A stretch of DNA of 64,000 bases, taken from NCBI RefSeq assembly GCF_025060895.1, contig NZ_JANZKV010000121.1, positions 1-64,000 of the forward strand, written 5' to 3'. Shown one piece after another: positions 33,772 to 41,506 of the stretch (position 1 is its first letter; the number at the start of each line of letters is the position of its first letter). The position numbers were made by a program, and so were the translations under genes. The notes below the pieces were generated by a model. The model made no database searches. It was not told the origin of the DNA and saw nothing but the letters and a program-made list of their open reading frames with translations. The DNA comes from Stieleria sedimenti. Its GTDB lineage: Bacteria; Planctomycetota; Planctomycetia; Pirellulales; Pirellulaceae.

Positions 33772-35274
33772 TTGACAGAGAACACGAGCCATCGCAGCGA
33801 AAGCTTGCTGACCGAGCACTTTCGCGAAACGCGTCGCCAACTGCGTGGACTGTTGCTGAAGATCTGGGGCGGCGGATTCCTGGTCGTCTTGTTCGGATTT
33901 GCCCTCGCCTGGTTCTTCATCCAGCCGGCCCCGCCGCGCACCATCGTGATGGCGACCGGATCCGACGATGGGGCGTATCACCGATTCGCGATGCAGTACC
34001 GGGACTACCTGGGACGGCAGGGCGTGACGCTTGAACTGCGTTCGACGGCCGGTTCGATCGAGAACTATCGGCTGTTGGAATCCGATCCGGAAGTCAATTT
34101 GGCGATCGTTCAAGGCGGCACGGCGCCGAACTCAATCGGCGGCGGGGTGGAAATCGAAGCCTTGGCCAGCCTCTATTTCGAACCCCTGTGGGTGTTTTAC
34201 CGCGGCGACGAAATGCTGGCCGACCTGCGAGACCTGAGAGGGAAGACGATCGCGATCGGCCGCGGCGGCAGTGGAACCGAATCGATCGCGACGTTGTTGC
34301 TGGACGAAAACGGGATCGATGCCGACTCCGTCTCGACTCGGGTGCAAGCCGGAGGCCGCGATGCCGTCGAGCGTCTGAAGAACGGTCAGGTCGACGTCGC
34401 CATGTTCGTCCTTTCGCCGCAATCGACGTTGATCCGCGAAATGATCGCTTCGCCCGACATCCATCTGCTGAGCTTTGAGCGGGACGATGCGTACGTTCGC
34501 CGTCACCCGTTTCTGACCGCCGTCACTCTGCAACGCGGCGTGATCGATCTGCAACATGATTACCCCAATCAAGACGTTCAGCTGATCGCCCCGGCGGCGA
34601 ACTTGATCGCCACCCGATCGCTACACGACGCGCTGATTCCACTGCTGTTGCGGGCGGCATCGCAAACCCACCGCGGGCACGAAAGCCTGCTGCAACCGGG
34701 CCGCCTGCCATCGACCGAGTTCATCGAGTTTCCGCTGAATCAATCGGCCCGGGTGTACTTTGAAGATGGGCCACCGTTCCTGCAAAAATACCTGCCGTTT
34801 TGGGTCGCGTCGGCCATCAGTCGGGGAAAGATCCTGTTGTTGCCGGCGTTGACGTTGCTGCTGCCGTTGTTTCGCATGGCGCCGCCGCTGTATCGCTGGC
34901 GGATCCGCTCGAGGATCTATCGATGGTACGAGATCTTGCGCGGGATCGAGTCCGAATTGCGCAACGAATCAAACCTCCAGCGGTTACAGAAAAATGTGAC
35001 AACGCTGGTTCAAATGCAAGGCGAACTGGATGACTTGAAATCCGTTCCACTTTCTTACATGGAAGAGTTCTACAATCTGCGTTTGCACGTCGAATTCGTT
35101 CAGCGACGTATCCAGAATGCGATTGCCGAACGCGAGCCGACCACTGCGGCCGACGACGAAGCTCCTCCCGAACCGGCCGATCTATCCGTCCCGAGTCAAT
35201 CTGCCACCGATGATCCTGCCGCGGCCGCGCCGCACCACCCCGACCAAGCGTCCGACGGTATCGCAGGATCATAA
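33772..35274 (+). CDS. Membrane-anchored TAXI family TRAP-type solute-binding protein
   Basis: 500 residues with a TTG start preceded by AGGAACG. One N-terminal membrane segment (about 29-50) is followed by the TAXI fold: IVMATGSDDGAYHRFA, LRSTAGSIENYRLL, NLAIVQGGTAP, LRGKTIAIGRGGSGTES, and GGRDAVERLKNGQVDVAMF. A second hydrophobic segment (about 360-376, KILLLPALTLLLPLF), a helical cytoplasmic part and a disordered Pro/Ala/Asp tail follow. Classic TAXI proteins are free periplasmic receptors of about 320 residues next to a DctQM-type permease; here no permease gene is present and the receptor is tethered at both ends. It could be a sensor rather than a transporter part. The gene follows the PilT-like gene by 24 bases. 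Confidence 0.85.
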   Translation: MTENTSHRSESLLTEHFRETRRQLRGLLLKIWGGGFLVVLFGFALAWFFIQPAPPRTIVMATGSDDGAYHRFAMQYRDYLGRQGVTLELRSTAGSIENYRLLESDPEVNLAIVQGGTAPNSIGGGVEIEALASLYFEPLWVFYRGDEMLADLRDLRGKTIAIGRGGSGTESIATLLLDENGIDADSVSTRVQAGGRDAVERLKNGQVDVAMFVLSPQSTLIREMIASPDIHLLSFERDDAYVRRHPFLTAVTLQRGVIDLQHDYPNQDVQLIAPAANLIATRSLHDALIPLLLRAASQTHRGHESLLQPGRLPSTEFIEFPLNQSARVYFEDGPPFLQKYLPFWVASAISRGKILLLPALTLLLPLFRMAPPLYRWRIRSRIYRWYEILRGIESELRNESNLQRLQKNVTTLVQMQGELDDLKSVPLSYMEEFYNLRLHVEFVQRRIQNAIAEREPTTAADDEAPPEPADLSVPSQSATDDPAAAAPHHPDQASDGIAGS

Positions 35275-35354
35275 GTTCTGGGGCACGGCGGATGAGAAAA
35301 GCGAACCACACTGATTTTGAACCGTCTCGTTGAAACGGTGGCAGTTCGACGTGA

Positions 35355-35441
35355 GCCAGATGTCACGCACCGCATGTCCGGCGACTACGCCTCGCTCCCA
35401 GGTAGAACCTGGGATCGAGAATCGCCTCGGGGCAAGTCCCC
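35355..35441. repeat. Dispersed intergenic repeat with hairpin
   Basis: Bases 35355-35370 (GCCAGATGTCACGCAC) repeat part of the 28341 element exactly. An 8-base stem TCCCAGGT/ACCTGGGA with a 3-base loop lies at 35396-35414, and GGGG/CCCC pairs follow. It lies between two convergent genes, so it may end transcripts from both sides, but no T-run is present. Best seen as a composite of dispersed repeat units. Confidence 0.5.
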
Positions 35442-35452
35442 TTGGCATCGGG

Positions 35453-35701
35453 TTAGACGGCTGCTCGAGAAATCAACCGTTTGAAGAACCCGCTTAGCCC
35501 CTTGGGGCGAATCGTCGCCGGGGCGGACTCGGCGGTGGCGGACTCGGCGGTGACGACTTGTGGCCCAAAGTGTTCACGCCAATCCTGTTCGGCGTGTTCC
35601 CAGCCGACGTCATAGCCGGCCTTTTCACTTAAGAAATACTTGTGTTGCTCGATTTGAGCGATTTCATTTTCGGAGAGTGTCGACGGAGCGTTAGGCATCA
35701 T
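35453..35701 (-). CDS. Small conserved-looking hypothetical protein
   Basis: 82 residues, with a strong ribosome binding site (AAGGAAG) five bases before ATGATG. The core EIAQIEQHKYFLSEKAGYDVGWEHAEQDW is rich in aromatic and charged residues and looks helical; the same sort of motif appears in short planctomycete proteins, though I cannot name a family. A TAESATAESA linker follows and the last 17 residues (LSGFFKRLISRAAV) form a basic amphipathic helix that could touch a membrane or nucleic acid. No signal peptide, so cytoplasmic. The coding case rests on the ribosome binding site, codon use and the conserved-looking core. Confidence 0.65.
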   Translation of the reverse strand: MMPNAPSTLSENEIAQIEQHKYFLSEKAGYDVGWEHAEQDWREHFGPQVVTAESATAESAPATIRPKGLSGFFKRLISRAAV

Positions 35702-36073
35702 TTGCTTCCTTGACTTGATCGGATGGAACTGATTCCCCGTTCAAGCGATGGCTGCCAACAGATGCGAACTGGTGACGACCACGACTCGACGGAGACGGAC
35801 TCCCAGATTGTTCGCTTCCCAACCCGCCCGTCAATCTCATCTCGGCAAGGATCGTCATCGGCCCCGATAGCGGCATCCAGTTTCACCCTACGGGGCGTGT
35901 AGGGCACCGCTGAAACGGACGTACAGTTTTCCTGGCTCCCACTCCTATGTCCTTGTCCTCGTCTTCCGCCACAACTCGCTCTTCGGGTAGGGCGTCGTGG
36001 ACCTTTCACAAGATCGACGAACCAGAAGCAACGAGTGCCTACTGCGCGACGGCTACGCCAACGTCATGCCGCG
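35702..36073. other. Intergenic stretch without recognised gene
   Basis: 372 bases between two minus-strand genes. Reading frames here are short and lack ribosome binding sites or protein-like composition. A small hairpin-like pair (CCCTAC/GTAGGG) occurs near 35886-35902. It should contain the promoter of the small gene at 35453-35701, but I see no clear -10/-35 pair. Confidence 0.5.
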
Positions 36074-37411
36074 TTAGGCTCCCTCAGCCTCCGCGTCGTC
36101 AGGCTTCGTTTCTTCAGCCTCCGCGTCGTCAGGCTTCGTTTCTTCAGGCTTCGTTTCTTCAGGCTTTTCAGCCGCATCGGCCCTGTCGGCTTCGGCTTCG
36201 GCCTTTTCGTCCAAATACCCTTTGAGCGTTGCTTCGATTTGCCGTTGTCCGTTGGCATGCTCGACGGCCATCCGCTGATACTTGATGGCTTCATCGAGCT
36301 GGCCGAGCTCGTAGTAGCAACGCGCGAGCGTATCGAGGATCGGCCCGTCTTCGTTTTGTTGCAGCTCGGACGCCCGCTTAGCAGCTTTGAGCGCGAGTTC
36401 CAGATCCGAAGGTTCGCCATTGGTCGCGGTGGTCCAGGCGAGTTGGGCCAGAAGCATCGCATCATCCCAGGCCAATTCGACCAGAGCTTCACGAGCCACC
36501 GCCGCTTCGCTGGTACGCCCGGCGATTTCCAGAACCCTCACGCGATAGTTGAGCAGCGTCTTGGATGATCCGAATTCTTTTTCAAATTGATTGAGTCGCT
36601 CCAACGCGGCATCCCAATCTTGGGCTCGCAGCAGTTTCCCGACTTCTACGGACAGCTGCTGCAACTGTTCTTGCTGTTTGTATTCGGCGATCGCGGCTTC
36701 GCGGTCCCAGGTTCCGTCGATAATTTCCTTGAGCGGTTCATCGATGCTTCCGGGGTGCCCGATCCATTCGACGACTCCATCACGTCCGACGATAAAGGCG
36801 CACGGGATTCCGCCTTGCCCGGCCGCCTTCATGTACGCCAAGTTCATCCAGTCGTTCTCGTCGATCGCCAGGCGATACCCGATGATGTCGTCCCAGGTTT
36901 CGTCTCCCGTCGCGTTGTCGGCGAGAAAGCCTTCGACCGTCGCTTCGTCTTCACGGGTCACACCGATGAAGGTGACGTCGTCGGCGAACTCGGATTGCAG
37001 CTCGGTGATGTGCGGCATACCGGCACGGCAGGGGCCACACCACGTCGCCCAGAATTCAACCACGTGGACACGATCACGAAGCGGTTCTTGGACCGGTTCG
37101 CCACGGACCCATTTTGCAATCGCCAGACCAGGACTCTTGTCCCCGACGGCCAGCTTCTCCGGCAGCGGCTTGAAGGCCGGCAGATCCGATTCCGATTCGC
37201 CCGATGTGCTGGGGACGGTTGCCGACGCGTCGTCGGAATCCGCGGAAAGGGAATCGTGCACGACCGGCGGTTCCAATCCATCGGACGCCTCATCACGACT
37301 CGATTCTTTGCAGCCGCTGGAGACGGCAAACAGCGTGAGCAACAAGAGGGTCCAAACGGATGCCTTCGATTGAATCAATCGTCGACGCAAAGCAAGACTG
37401 CGAGTTCCCAT
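36074..37411 (-). CDS. TlpA-like thioredoxin-fold lipoprotein with TPR repeats
   Basis: 445 residues from the ATG at 37411, which gives a lipoprotein signal peptide (LLLLTLFAVSSGC, lipid-modified Cys34); the open frame runs further upstream but that would bury the signal. Residues about 85-235 form a TlpA/ResA-like thioredoxin domain with the redox motif WCGPC (Cys125, Cys128) and the cis-Pro loop GGIPCAF. Residues about 260-400 are TPR-like (ALERLNQFEKEFG, CYYELGQLDEAIKYQRMAVEH). The tail is a charged repeat of KPEET/KPDDAEAE units. Likely a periplasmic or outer-membrane thiol reductase involved in cytochrome or disulfide maintenance, with TPRs for partner binding. Confidence 0.88.
   Translation of the reverse strand: MGTRSLALRRRLIQSKASVWTLLLLTLFAVSSGCKESSRDEASDGLEPPVVHDSLSADSDDASATVPSTSGESESDLPAFKPLPEKLAVGDKSPGLAIAKWVRGEPVQEPLRDRVHVVEFWATWCGPCRAGMPHITELQSEFADDVTFIGVTREDEATVEGFLADNATGDETWDDIIGYRLAIDENDWMNLAYMKAAGQGGIPCAFIVGRDGVVEWIGHPGSIDEPLKEIIDGTWDREAAIAEYKQQEQLQQLSVEVGKLLRAQDWDAALERLNQFEKEFGSSKTLLNYRVRVLEIAGRTSEAAVAREALVELAWDDAMLLAQLAWTTATNGEPSDLELALKAAKRASELQQNEDGPILDTLARCYYELGQLDEAIKYQRMAVEHANGQRQIEATLKGYLDEKAEAEADRADAAEKPEETKPEETKPDDAEAEETKPDDAEAEGA
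36084..36158 (-). repeat. 30-base tandem repeat coding the acidic tail of the TlpA-like protein
   Basis: Two perfect 30-base units (36084-36113 and 36114-36143) and a half unit (36144-36158) encode repeated EETKPDDAEA-type residues. Since the units are multiples of three, copy changes would keep the frame. Confidence 0.85.
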
Positions 37412-37631
37412 AACACCGTGACTCCCGTAAAGCATGTGGATCGGGAGATCGACCCCCGGAACGATCGATGCTATCGCCTCGGCACCACCATGGCAACGGT
37501 TCGCCACCGCCATTGACGAAGTTCGCGGCCTCAGATGGGGGCGGATCTGGTTCAGGACAGACCGATCGGGTGGGTGGGTGGTGACCTGCAGCACCGGGGA
37601 AAGGCAAAACGATGCCGGCCGCGGCAGCATG

Positions 37632-38225
37632 CTATTGAAAAAATGGATTCGCCTTCGTTCCTGGAACGGCACGGTGTTGAGACCGGGAATCGTGCTCCGA
37701 ATCCGCTTGCGCAGGCCGGAGTCCGACTGGATTGGCTGCCGTCGAGGGGTCGCGCGGTTGCAACGTCACCGGGGTCGCAGTTGCGGACGACGTAATAGGT
37801 TGCTCAGTCGTGACCACCATGTATTGGAACACCACCGCGGCCCAAAATATCAACACCGTCCCGAGTCCCGAAAGGATCGAGTGGGCAAACACGATGAAGA
37901 TCGACTGCATCAGACCACACTTGGCGGCGCAGGACGTCCAGTACACCGCCAGAAAGCAGGCGAATACCAGCAGCACTCTTCCGCCGGCGGGGCCCATCAG
38001 GGCTGAGAAAGCGAACACCAAAATGAAATTGGAAACGGAGATCCCCAAGATCCACCCGAAGCAGGCGACGTAACCGGGCGTTGCATCACCAAACCACGTG
38101 ATACATCGTTGGTAAGACGCAATCGTGACGAGCACCGCCCCGACGATCACGACCAGACCAAGCGTAGAACTGAACGAGATGGATTGGCCAAATGCGGCGA
38201 ACGGATGTGCCGAAAAGTCGGTCAT
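37632..38225 (-). CDS. Hypothetical four-helix membrane protein
   Basis: 197 residues, ATG start. Four hydrophobic segments: LGLVVIVGAVLVTIASY, YVACFGWILGISVSNFILVFAF, VLLVFACFLAVYWTSCA, and ILSGLGTVLIFWAAVVFQY. The last 55 residues are Pro/Thr/Ser-rich and hydrophilic, ending GTKANPFFQ, so probably disordered. The layout is like small DUF membrane proteins common in planctomycetes, but I do not recognise the family. The TlpA-like gene starts 220 bases downstream on the same strand; co-transcription is possible but not shown. Confidence 0.7.
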   Translation of the reverse strand: MTDFSAHPFAAFGQSISFSSTLGLVVIVGAVLVTIASYQRCITWFGDATPGYVACFGWILGISVSNFILVFAFSALMGPAGGRVLLVFACFLAVYWTSCAAKCGLMQSIFIVFAHSILSGLGTVLIFWAAVVFQYMVVTTEQPITSSATATPVTLQPRDPSTAANPVGLRPAQADSEHDSRSQHRAVPGTKANPFFQ

Positions 38226-38647
38226 TGTGGTTCGATGGAGCAGAGTACGGATGCGGGTTTTCAGTCATCGTTCAATGCATAGCTTGCCCTTTACAACAGG
38301 TGGGCTAACGCGGCTCCGCACCGGACAATTCCCCCTTCGCAAATTCAAACCACCCGCAACAACGGCCTGACCGGTGTATTCCGCGATTCCTTGACATCAA
38401 GTCCCAGCCCGCCGGTCCCGCGCTGAGCTCGTGTTGGATCACGCGGCAGCTGACCGGGTGGACGGGACCGCTGGAACAGGCAAGACACACACCATTCACC
38501 ACCTCGCCGGATCACTCAGCGGACACACCACCCTTTTGATCTCGGCAGAACAGGTCGGGGTGCGACTGCTTTTGCGTTCAATCGACACGACTCTAGAATG
38601 GCCGCGAAACAGAATGTGTACGTCTGCCATTTCACGAGACGACTGCG
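38226..38647. other. Divergent intergenic region
   Basis: 422 bases between two divergent genes, so promoters for both should lie here. One candidate pair is reported for the plus-strand gene. For the minus-strand gene nothing convincing was seen. No protein-like reading frame, tRNA or strong repeat was found. Confidence 0.5.
38572..38599 (+). promoter_or_regulatory. Candidate housekeeping promoter
   Basis: TTGCGT (38572-38577), 16-base spacer, TAGAAT (38594-38599), about 49 bases before the ATG at 38648. Position and boxes fit a sigma-70 type promoter, but such matches also occur by chance. Confidence 0.35.
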
Positions 38648-39211
38648 ATGTGGAAGCTCTTTCTCGTCACCTGTGTTTTTGGGTGCTGCCTCGTTTTGTG
38701 CCTCCAGCAACTCTATCGCGGCATTCGCGATGGAAAGGTGACGGGCCTTGCCGGCGGCAAAGGGAAGTCGTTTTTTGTCAACGTCGACAGGACTGAAAGG
38801 CCGTTCGCGTTCTGGGGCTTTATGGTGCAACAGCTCATCTTCACCGCGCTCGTGTCGTCGGCGCTTTGGATGGGGTTGTTCCAACAGTACGTGTTCGCGG
38901 AACGGAAGCCGACGATCGCCTCTGTCCAACACGACGGTCCGGCAACCCTCCTGGTCTACTGGCGTCGCCCGGACCGAATCGATGATCCGCTCCAATACAT
39001 TGTCTATCGCGGTTCCGCTGACAACGCGATGGTCGAGATTGCTCGACTCCCCGGCGGAGCGACCGACGGTCAATATGTGGACCGGGATGTCGATCCGGGC
39101 ACCACCTACACCTATCAAGTTGAAGCTCGCTTTCACCGTCTGACTCAGTGGCTACTTGCGAATGGGGCAACACGAAGTGAACCGATGAGCGGCAAAACGT
39201 TTTCACGGTAG
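38648..39211 (+). CDS. Hypothetical membrane protein with fibronectin III-like domain
   Basis: 187 residues. Two hydrophobic segments: residues 3-20 (KLFLVTCVFGCCLVLCL) and about 54-77 (FAFWGFMVQQLIFTALVSSALWMGLF). From about 88 on the pattern ATLLVYWRRPDRIDDPLQYIVYRG, then YVDRDVDPGTTYTYQVEARF is that of a fibronectin type III fold (W in strand B, tyrosine corner at the end). Topology would place this domain on one side of the membrane as a binding module. No catalytic motif. It stands alone, ahead of a tRNA gene on the other strand. A candidate promoter lies 49 bases upstream. Confidence 0.7.
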   Translation: MWKLFLVTCVFGCCLVLCLQQLYRGIRDGKVTGLAGGKGKSFFVNVDRTERPFAFWGFMVQQLIFTALVSSALWMGLFQQYVFAERKPTIASVQHDGPATLLVYWRRPDRIDDPLQYIVYRGSADNAMVEIARLPGGATDGQYVDRDVDPGTTYTYQVEARFHRLTQWLLANGATRSEPMSGKTFSR

Positions 39212-39270
39212 GTGCAAAAGAGACCTGGATCGCTTTGCCTGGACTGGCCGCCGCCGACGACGGGCCCAAA

Positions 39271-39303
39271 AGAAAACCCCGACAGACGGTGGGTCGGTCG
39301 GGG
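39271..39303 (-). terminator. Rho-independent terminator of tRNA-Val
   Basis: On the minus strand: CCCCGAC stem, 13-base loop, GTCGGGG, then TTTTCTTTT. The stem arms are at 39297-39303 and 39277-39283. It begins 10 bases after the tRNA 3' end, so it ends the tRNA transcript. Confidence 0.85.
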
Positions 39304-39313
39304 ATTTGCGTTA

Positions 39314-39387
<74 letters not shown>

Positions 39388-39670
39388 GCGTGCTGTGGGG
39401 GCAGCCGGCACGGTCGCCGAGGCGGGGTGTCGTGCGGTGGTCTGCTGCGGTATCGAGTGGGATCGGACGTCGCGGGCTGAAACTTCAGCCTTCTCTGTCG
39501 ACCGCTCGATTGCGTAGTCTGTAGCGATCGCGACGCGTCGTCAAGACGCCTTGGCGAAGGAACGAAAAAACTTCGGACTTGCCCCGGAAGTGGTGCAGGC
39601 CTAAGAATAAAACCGCGGAATTCGTGGGTTCCGCCTGTGTCCCCGCTTTCGTCCTCCCCTGGCCGCCGAG

Positions 39671-39961
39671 ATGTCTCGATTTTTTGCCGGAATGTTCTGC
39701 GGCGCGCTGCTGCTGTTCGTCGTCATGCACTACCACATCGTGCGCGGCAACAACGGCGTCGTCTTGGTGCCCAAGATCAGCAATAATCTAGCGGGGATCT
39801 ACACCGACATCCGCGCCTTCGATCTGCAGGACTGGCAGAGCCACAAGGCCTTGGCGGCCGCGATCATGCGTAGCAATCAAGCCGATCTGCTGGAAGACTC
39901 CGCCCACCGCAATTTCGGCGATGCGATGCGTCGAGTCGTCGACGACGTCTTCGGCGGGTGA
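39671..39961 (+). CDS. Small hypothetical membrane-anchored protein
   Basis: 96 residues. One N-terminal hydrophobic segment (RFFAGMFCGALLLFVVMHYHIV) acts as signal anchor. The rest (VPKISNNLAGIYTDIRAFDLQDWQSHKALAAAIMRS) is soluble and alternates helix with charged residues. Codon use matches neighbouring genes. The layout, a short membrane anchor plus a DIR-F-DWQSHK-LA-A core, recurs in small planctomycete proteins as far as I remember, but no function is known to me. The next gene is another small membrane protein 168 bases downstream. Confidence 0.65.
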   Translation: MSRFFAGMFCGALLLFVVMHYHIVRGNNGVVLVPKISNNLAGIYTDIRAFDLQDWQSHKALAAAIMRSNQADLLEDSAHRNFGDAMRRVVDDVFGG

Positions 39962-40129
39962 CCGAAACGCCAAACCGCGCGGTCGGCACGATTGGCACGT
40001 TCGCTTTGATCTTGGCGACCCGTCGTTGGGCGACACCATTGATGGCATGCCAGAGGCAATGCCGATGCCTCTATCACGGTTTGCCGCTTGCTGGACGACC
40101 CCCAAGGCGATTTACACAGAGCTCGATCC

Positions 40130-40426
40130 ATGTCTTTCTATCGAAATCGATATTTCCTCAGCGGAATCCTGCTGATTCTGCTCGGGCTGCAGTTTCGTCG
40201 CGTCGAATCCTTCGTGCTCAATGAACGCTCCACGAGATTCGTCGCGCGGATGACCAATACCCCATTGGTCGACAATTCGACAACGCTGGGTTCGATTTTT
40301 GAACCCGTCACTCCGGTGCCCAGAAAACGCGTCACCCCCCCGCGTTGGCTGGGGCTGTCACTGATCGCGTTCGGTTGCGTGATCACGTTTCACTCCTTCG
40401 TGATCCCCCGCCACCGCGAGGGATAG
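40130..40426 (+). CDS. Small hypothetical two-helix membrane protein
   Basis: 98 residues from the ATG at 40130; a start at 40088 would add 14 residues without hydrophobic or signal character. Two hydrophobic segments: YFLSGILLILLGLQF near the N-terminus and WLGLSLIAFGCVITFHSFVI near the C-terminus, joined by a polar loop with VESFVLNERSTRFVAR. No motif of known function. It may belong with the small membrane protein encoded just upstream. Confidence 0.6.
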   Translation: MSFYRNRYFLSGILLILLGLQFRRVESFVLNERSTRFVARMTNTPLVDNSTTLGSIFEPVTPVPRKRVTPPRWLGLSLIAFGCVITFHSFVIPRHREG

Positions 40427-40811
40427 GCAGCAGGTTGCGAACGTCAATACGACGCCTCCGAAACAACGAGGCAACGTTACCGTTGGGTGATCAAGCGTCG
40501 ATCATCGATGGAAACGTCTTGTGATTCTTGCTCACGTCACACCCGATCGGGGATGGGTGGTGGACACCGTTGTAAGGTGTCGTGACAGCCCACCGGCGGC
40601 CCCAACGCAGGCTTTGGGCGATCCGAATTTGTTTGCCCTGCGTGTCCATTCTTGATATGCTTTCATGAAGTTGAATGCAGAAAACATTGGGTTTTTCGCA
40701 ACAACATCGTTTGTCATGAAGCAGTCGGAGATGGCTGTGGGTCCCGATGACACCACAGTTCTGGCACTTGGTCCAGTTCTTTGCCCTTAGACGTGAGAAC
40801 ACATCACACCG
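40427..40811. other. Intergenic region upstream of the STAS gene
   Basis: 385 bases. Base composition is lower in GC than the flanks in the second half. A 183-codon minus-strand frame overlaps this region and the next gene but has no protein-like features. The only item worth noting is a promoter-like pair at 40633-40661. Confidence 0.5.
40633..40661 (+). promoter_or_regulatory. Candidate housekeeping promoter for the STAS gene
   Basis: TTGCCC (40633-40638), 17-base spacer, TATGCT (40656-40661). It would give a leader of about 145 bases before the ATG at 40812. Spacing is ideal, but the boxes are only fair. Confidence 0.35.
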
Positions 40812-41222
40812 ATGACTCAAGCAACGGCAGTTGAGATCCATTTCCACGACTGTTCCCTGGTCGTGTCGCCTTCGCTGAAGGAGATCAACCGTCGAAAATC
40901 GGCCCGAAAAATTTCCTCCAAGGTGACCGCTGCGCTGGATCAGCCGCGTGAGCACATGGTGACCGACGTGATCGTTGATCTCGGACAGGTGACCTGGATC
41001 AGCAGCGCGGGGCTGAACGAATTGATTCGGCTGCGGGCGCAATCGCGGGCTTCAGGCATCCATCTGCGTCTGCGTTCACTCAATGAAGCCGTTCGTGATG
41101 TGTTTCGCATCACACGTTTGGAGCGGATCTTTGAATTCGATGTAAATCCGGAGAACGAATCGACGTCCGTCGCTTCGGCAATCGAATCCGATCACGACCA
41201 TTCGGTGCAGGTTTCAGTCTGA
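40812..41222 (+). CDS. STAS domain protein, anti-sigma factor antagonist-like
   Basis: 136 residues. The core VTDVIVDLGQVTWISSAGLNELIRLRAQSRASG is the STAS signature; the ISSAGL segment holds the serine that is phosphorylated in SpoIIAA/RsbV-type proteins. RLRSLNEAVRDVFRITRLERIFEF is the following helix-strand block. The first 35 residues are longer than in RsbV and polar. The protein likely takes part in partner switching, controlling a sigma factor or another output through a kinase. No RsbW-like kinase or PP2C phosphatase gene is adjacent, so its partner is elsewhere. Cytoplasmic. Confidence 0.85.
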   Translation: MTQATAVEIHFHDCSLVVSPSLKEINRRKSARKISSKVTAALDQPREHMVTDVIVDLGQVTWISSAGLNELIRLRAQSRASGIHLRLRSLNEAVRDVFRITRLERIFEFDVNPENESTSVASAIESDHDHSVQVSV

Positions 41223-41341
41223 ATCACGATCCCTTTCAGAGCATCGGGATCAAGGCAGGTCGCAAGACTTGTCGTCACGCCGCCCTTCAGCGAGGGTCGG
41301 ACGCGAGCTACGAGCAGCCGACCCTCCCCTCGCTCCGCTCG

Positions 41342-41421
41342 ACCCTCCCTGCCAGGGAGGGTGACTTCGGATGGGTAGACACCAATGCCCGCTAAGAGCG
41401 TGATTTCAAGAGCGTGATTTC
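41342..41421. repeat. Palindrome plus tandem 14-base duplication
   Basis: A near-perfect palindrome ACCCTCCCTG-C-CAGGGAGGGT (41342-41362) is followed by GTGACTTCGG and ACCAATGCC; the same block occurs at 51636-51672. A tandem copy of AAGAGCGTGATTTC at 41394-41407 and 41408-41421 follows. It lies between convergent genes. Likely a dispersed REP-like element. Confidence 0.6.
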
Positions 41422-41506
41422 TCGACTTGAGGCGTGGGGGTTCGAGTGATCCGCAGGGGGGCAAGCGGTCGGGGTGTGGGACGACGACGGCACCGATGTG
41501 GCGTTG

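Noticed and set aside
37412-37672. N-terminal extension of the TlpA-like protein by 87 residues
   Set aside because: It would bury the lipoprotein signal peptide and overlap the upstream membrane-protein gene.
40491-41042. 183-codon minus-strand frame before and across the STAS gene
   Set aside because: Overlaps a clear STAS domain on the other strand and lacks a start signal or domain pattern.
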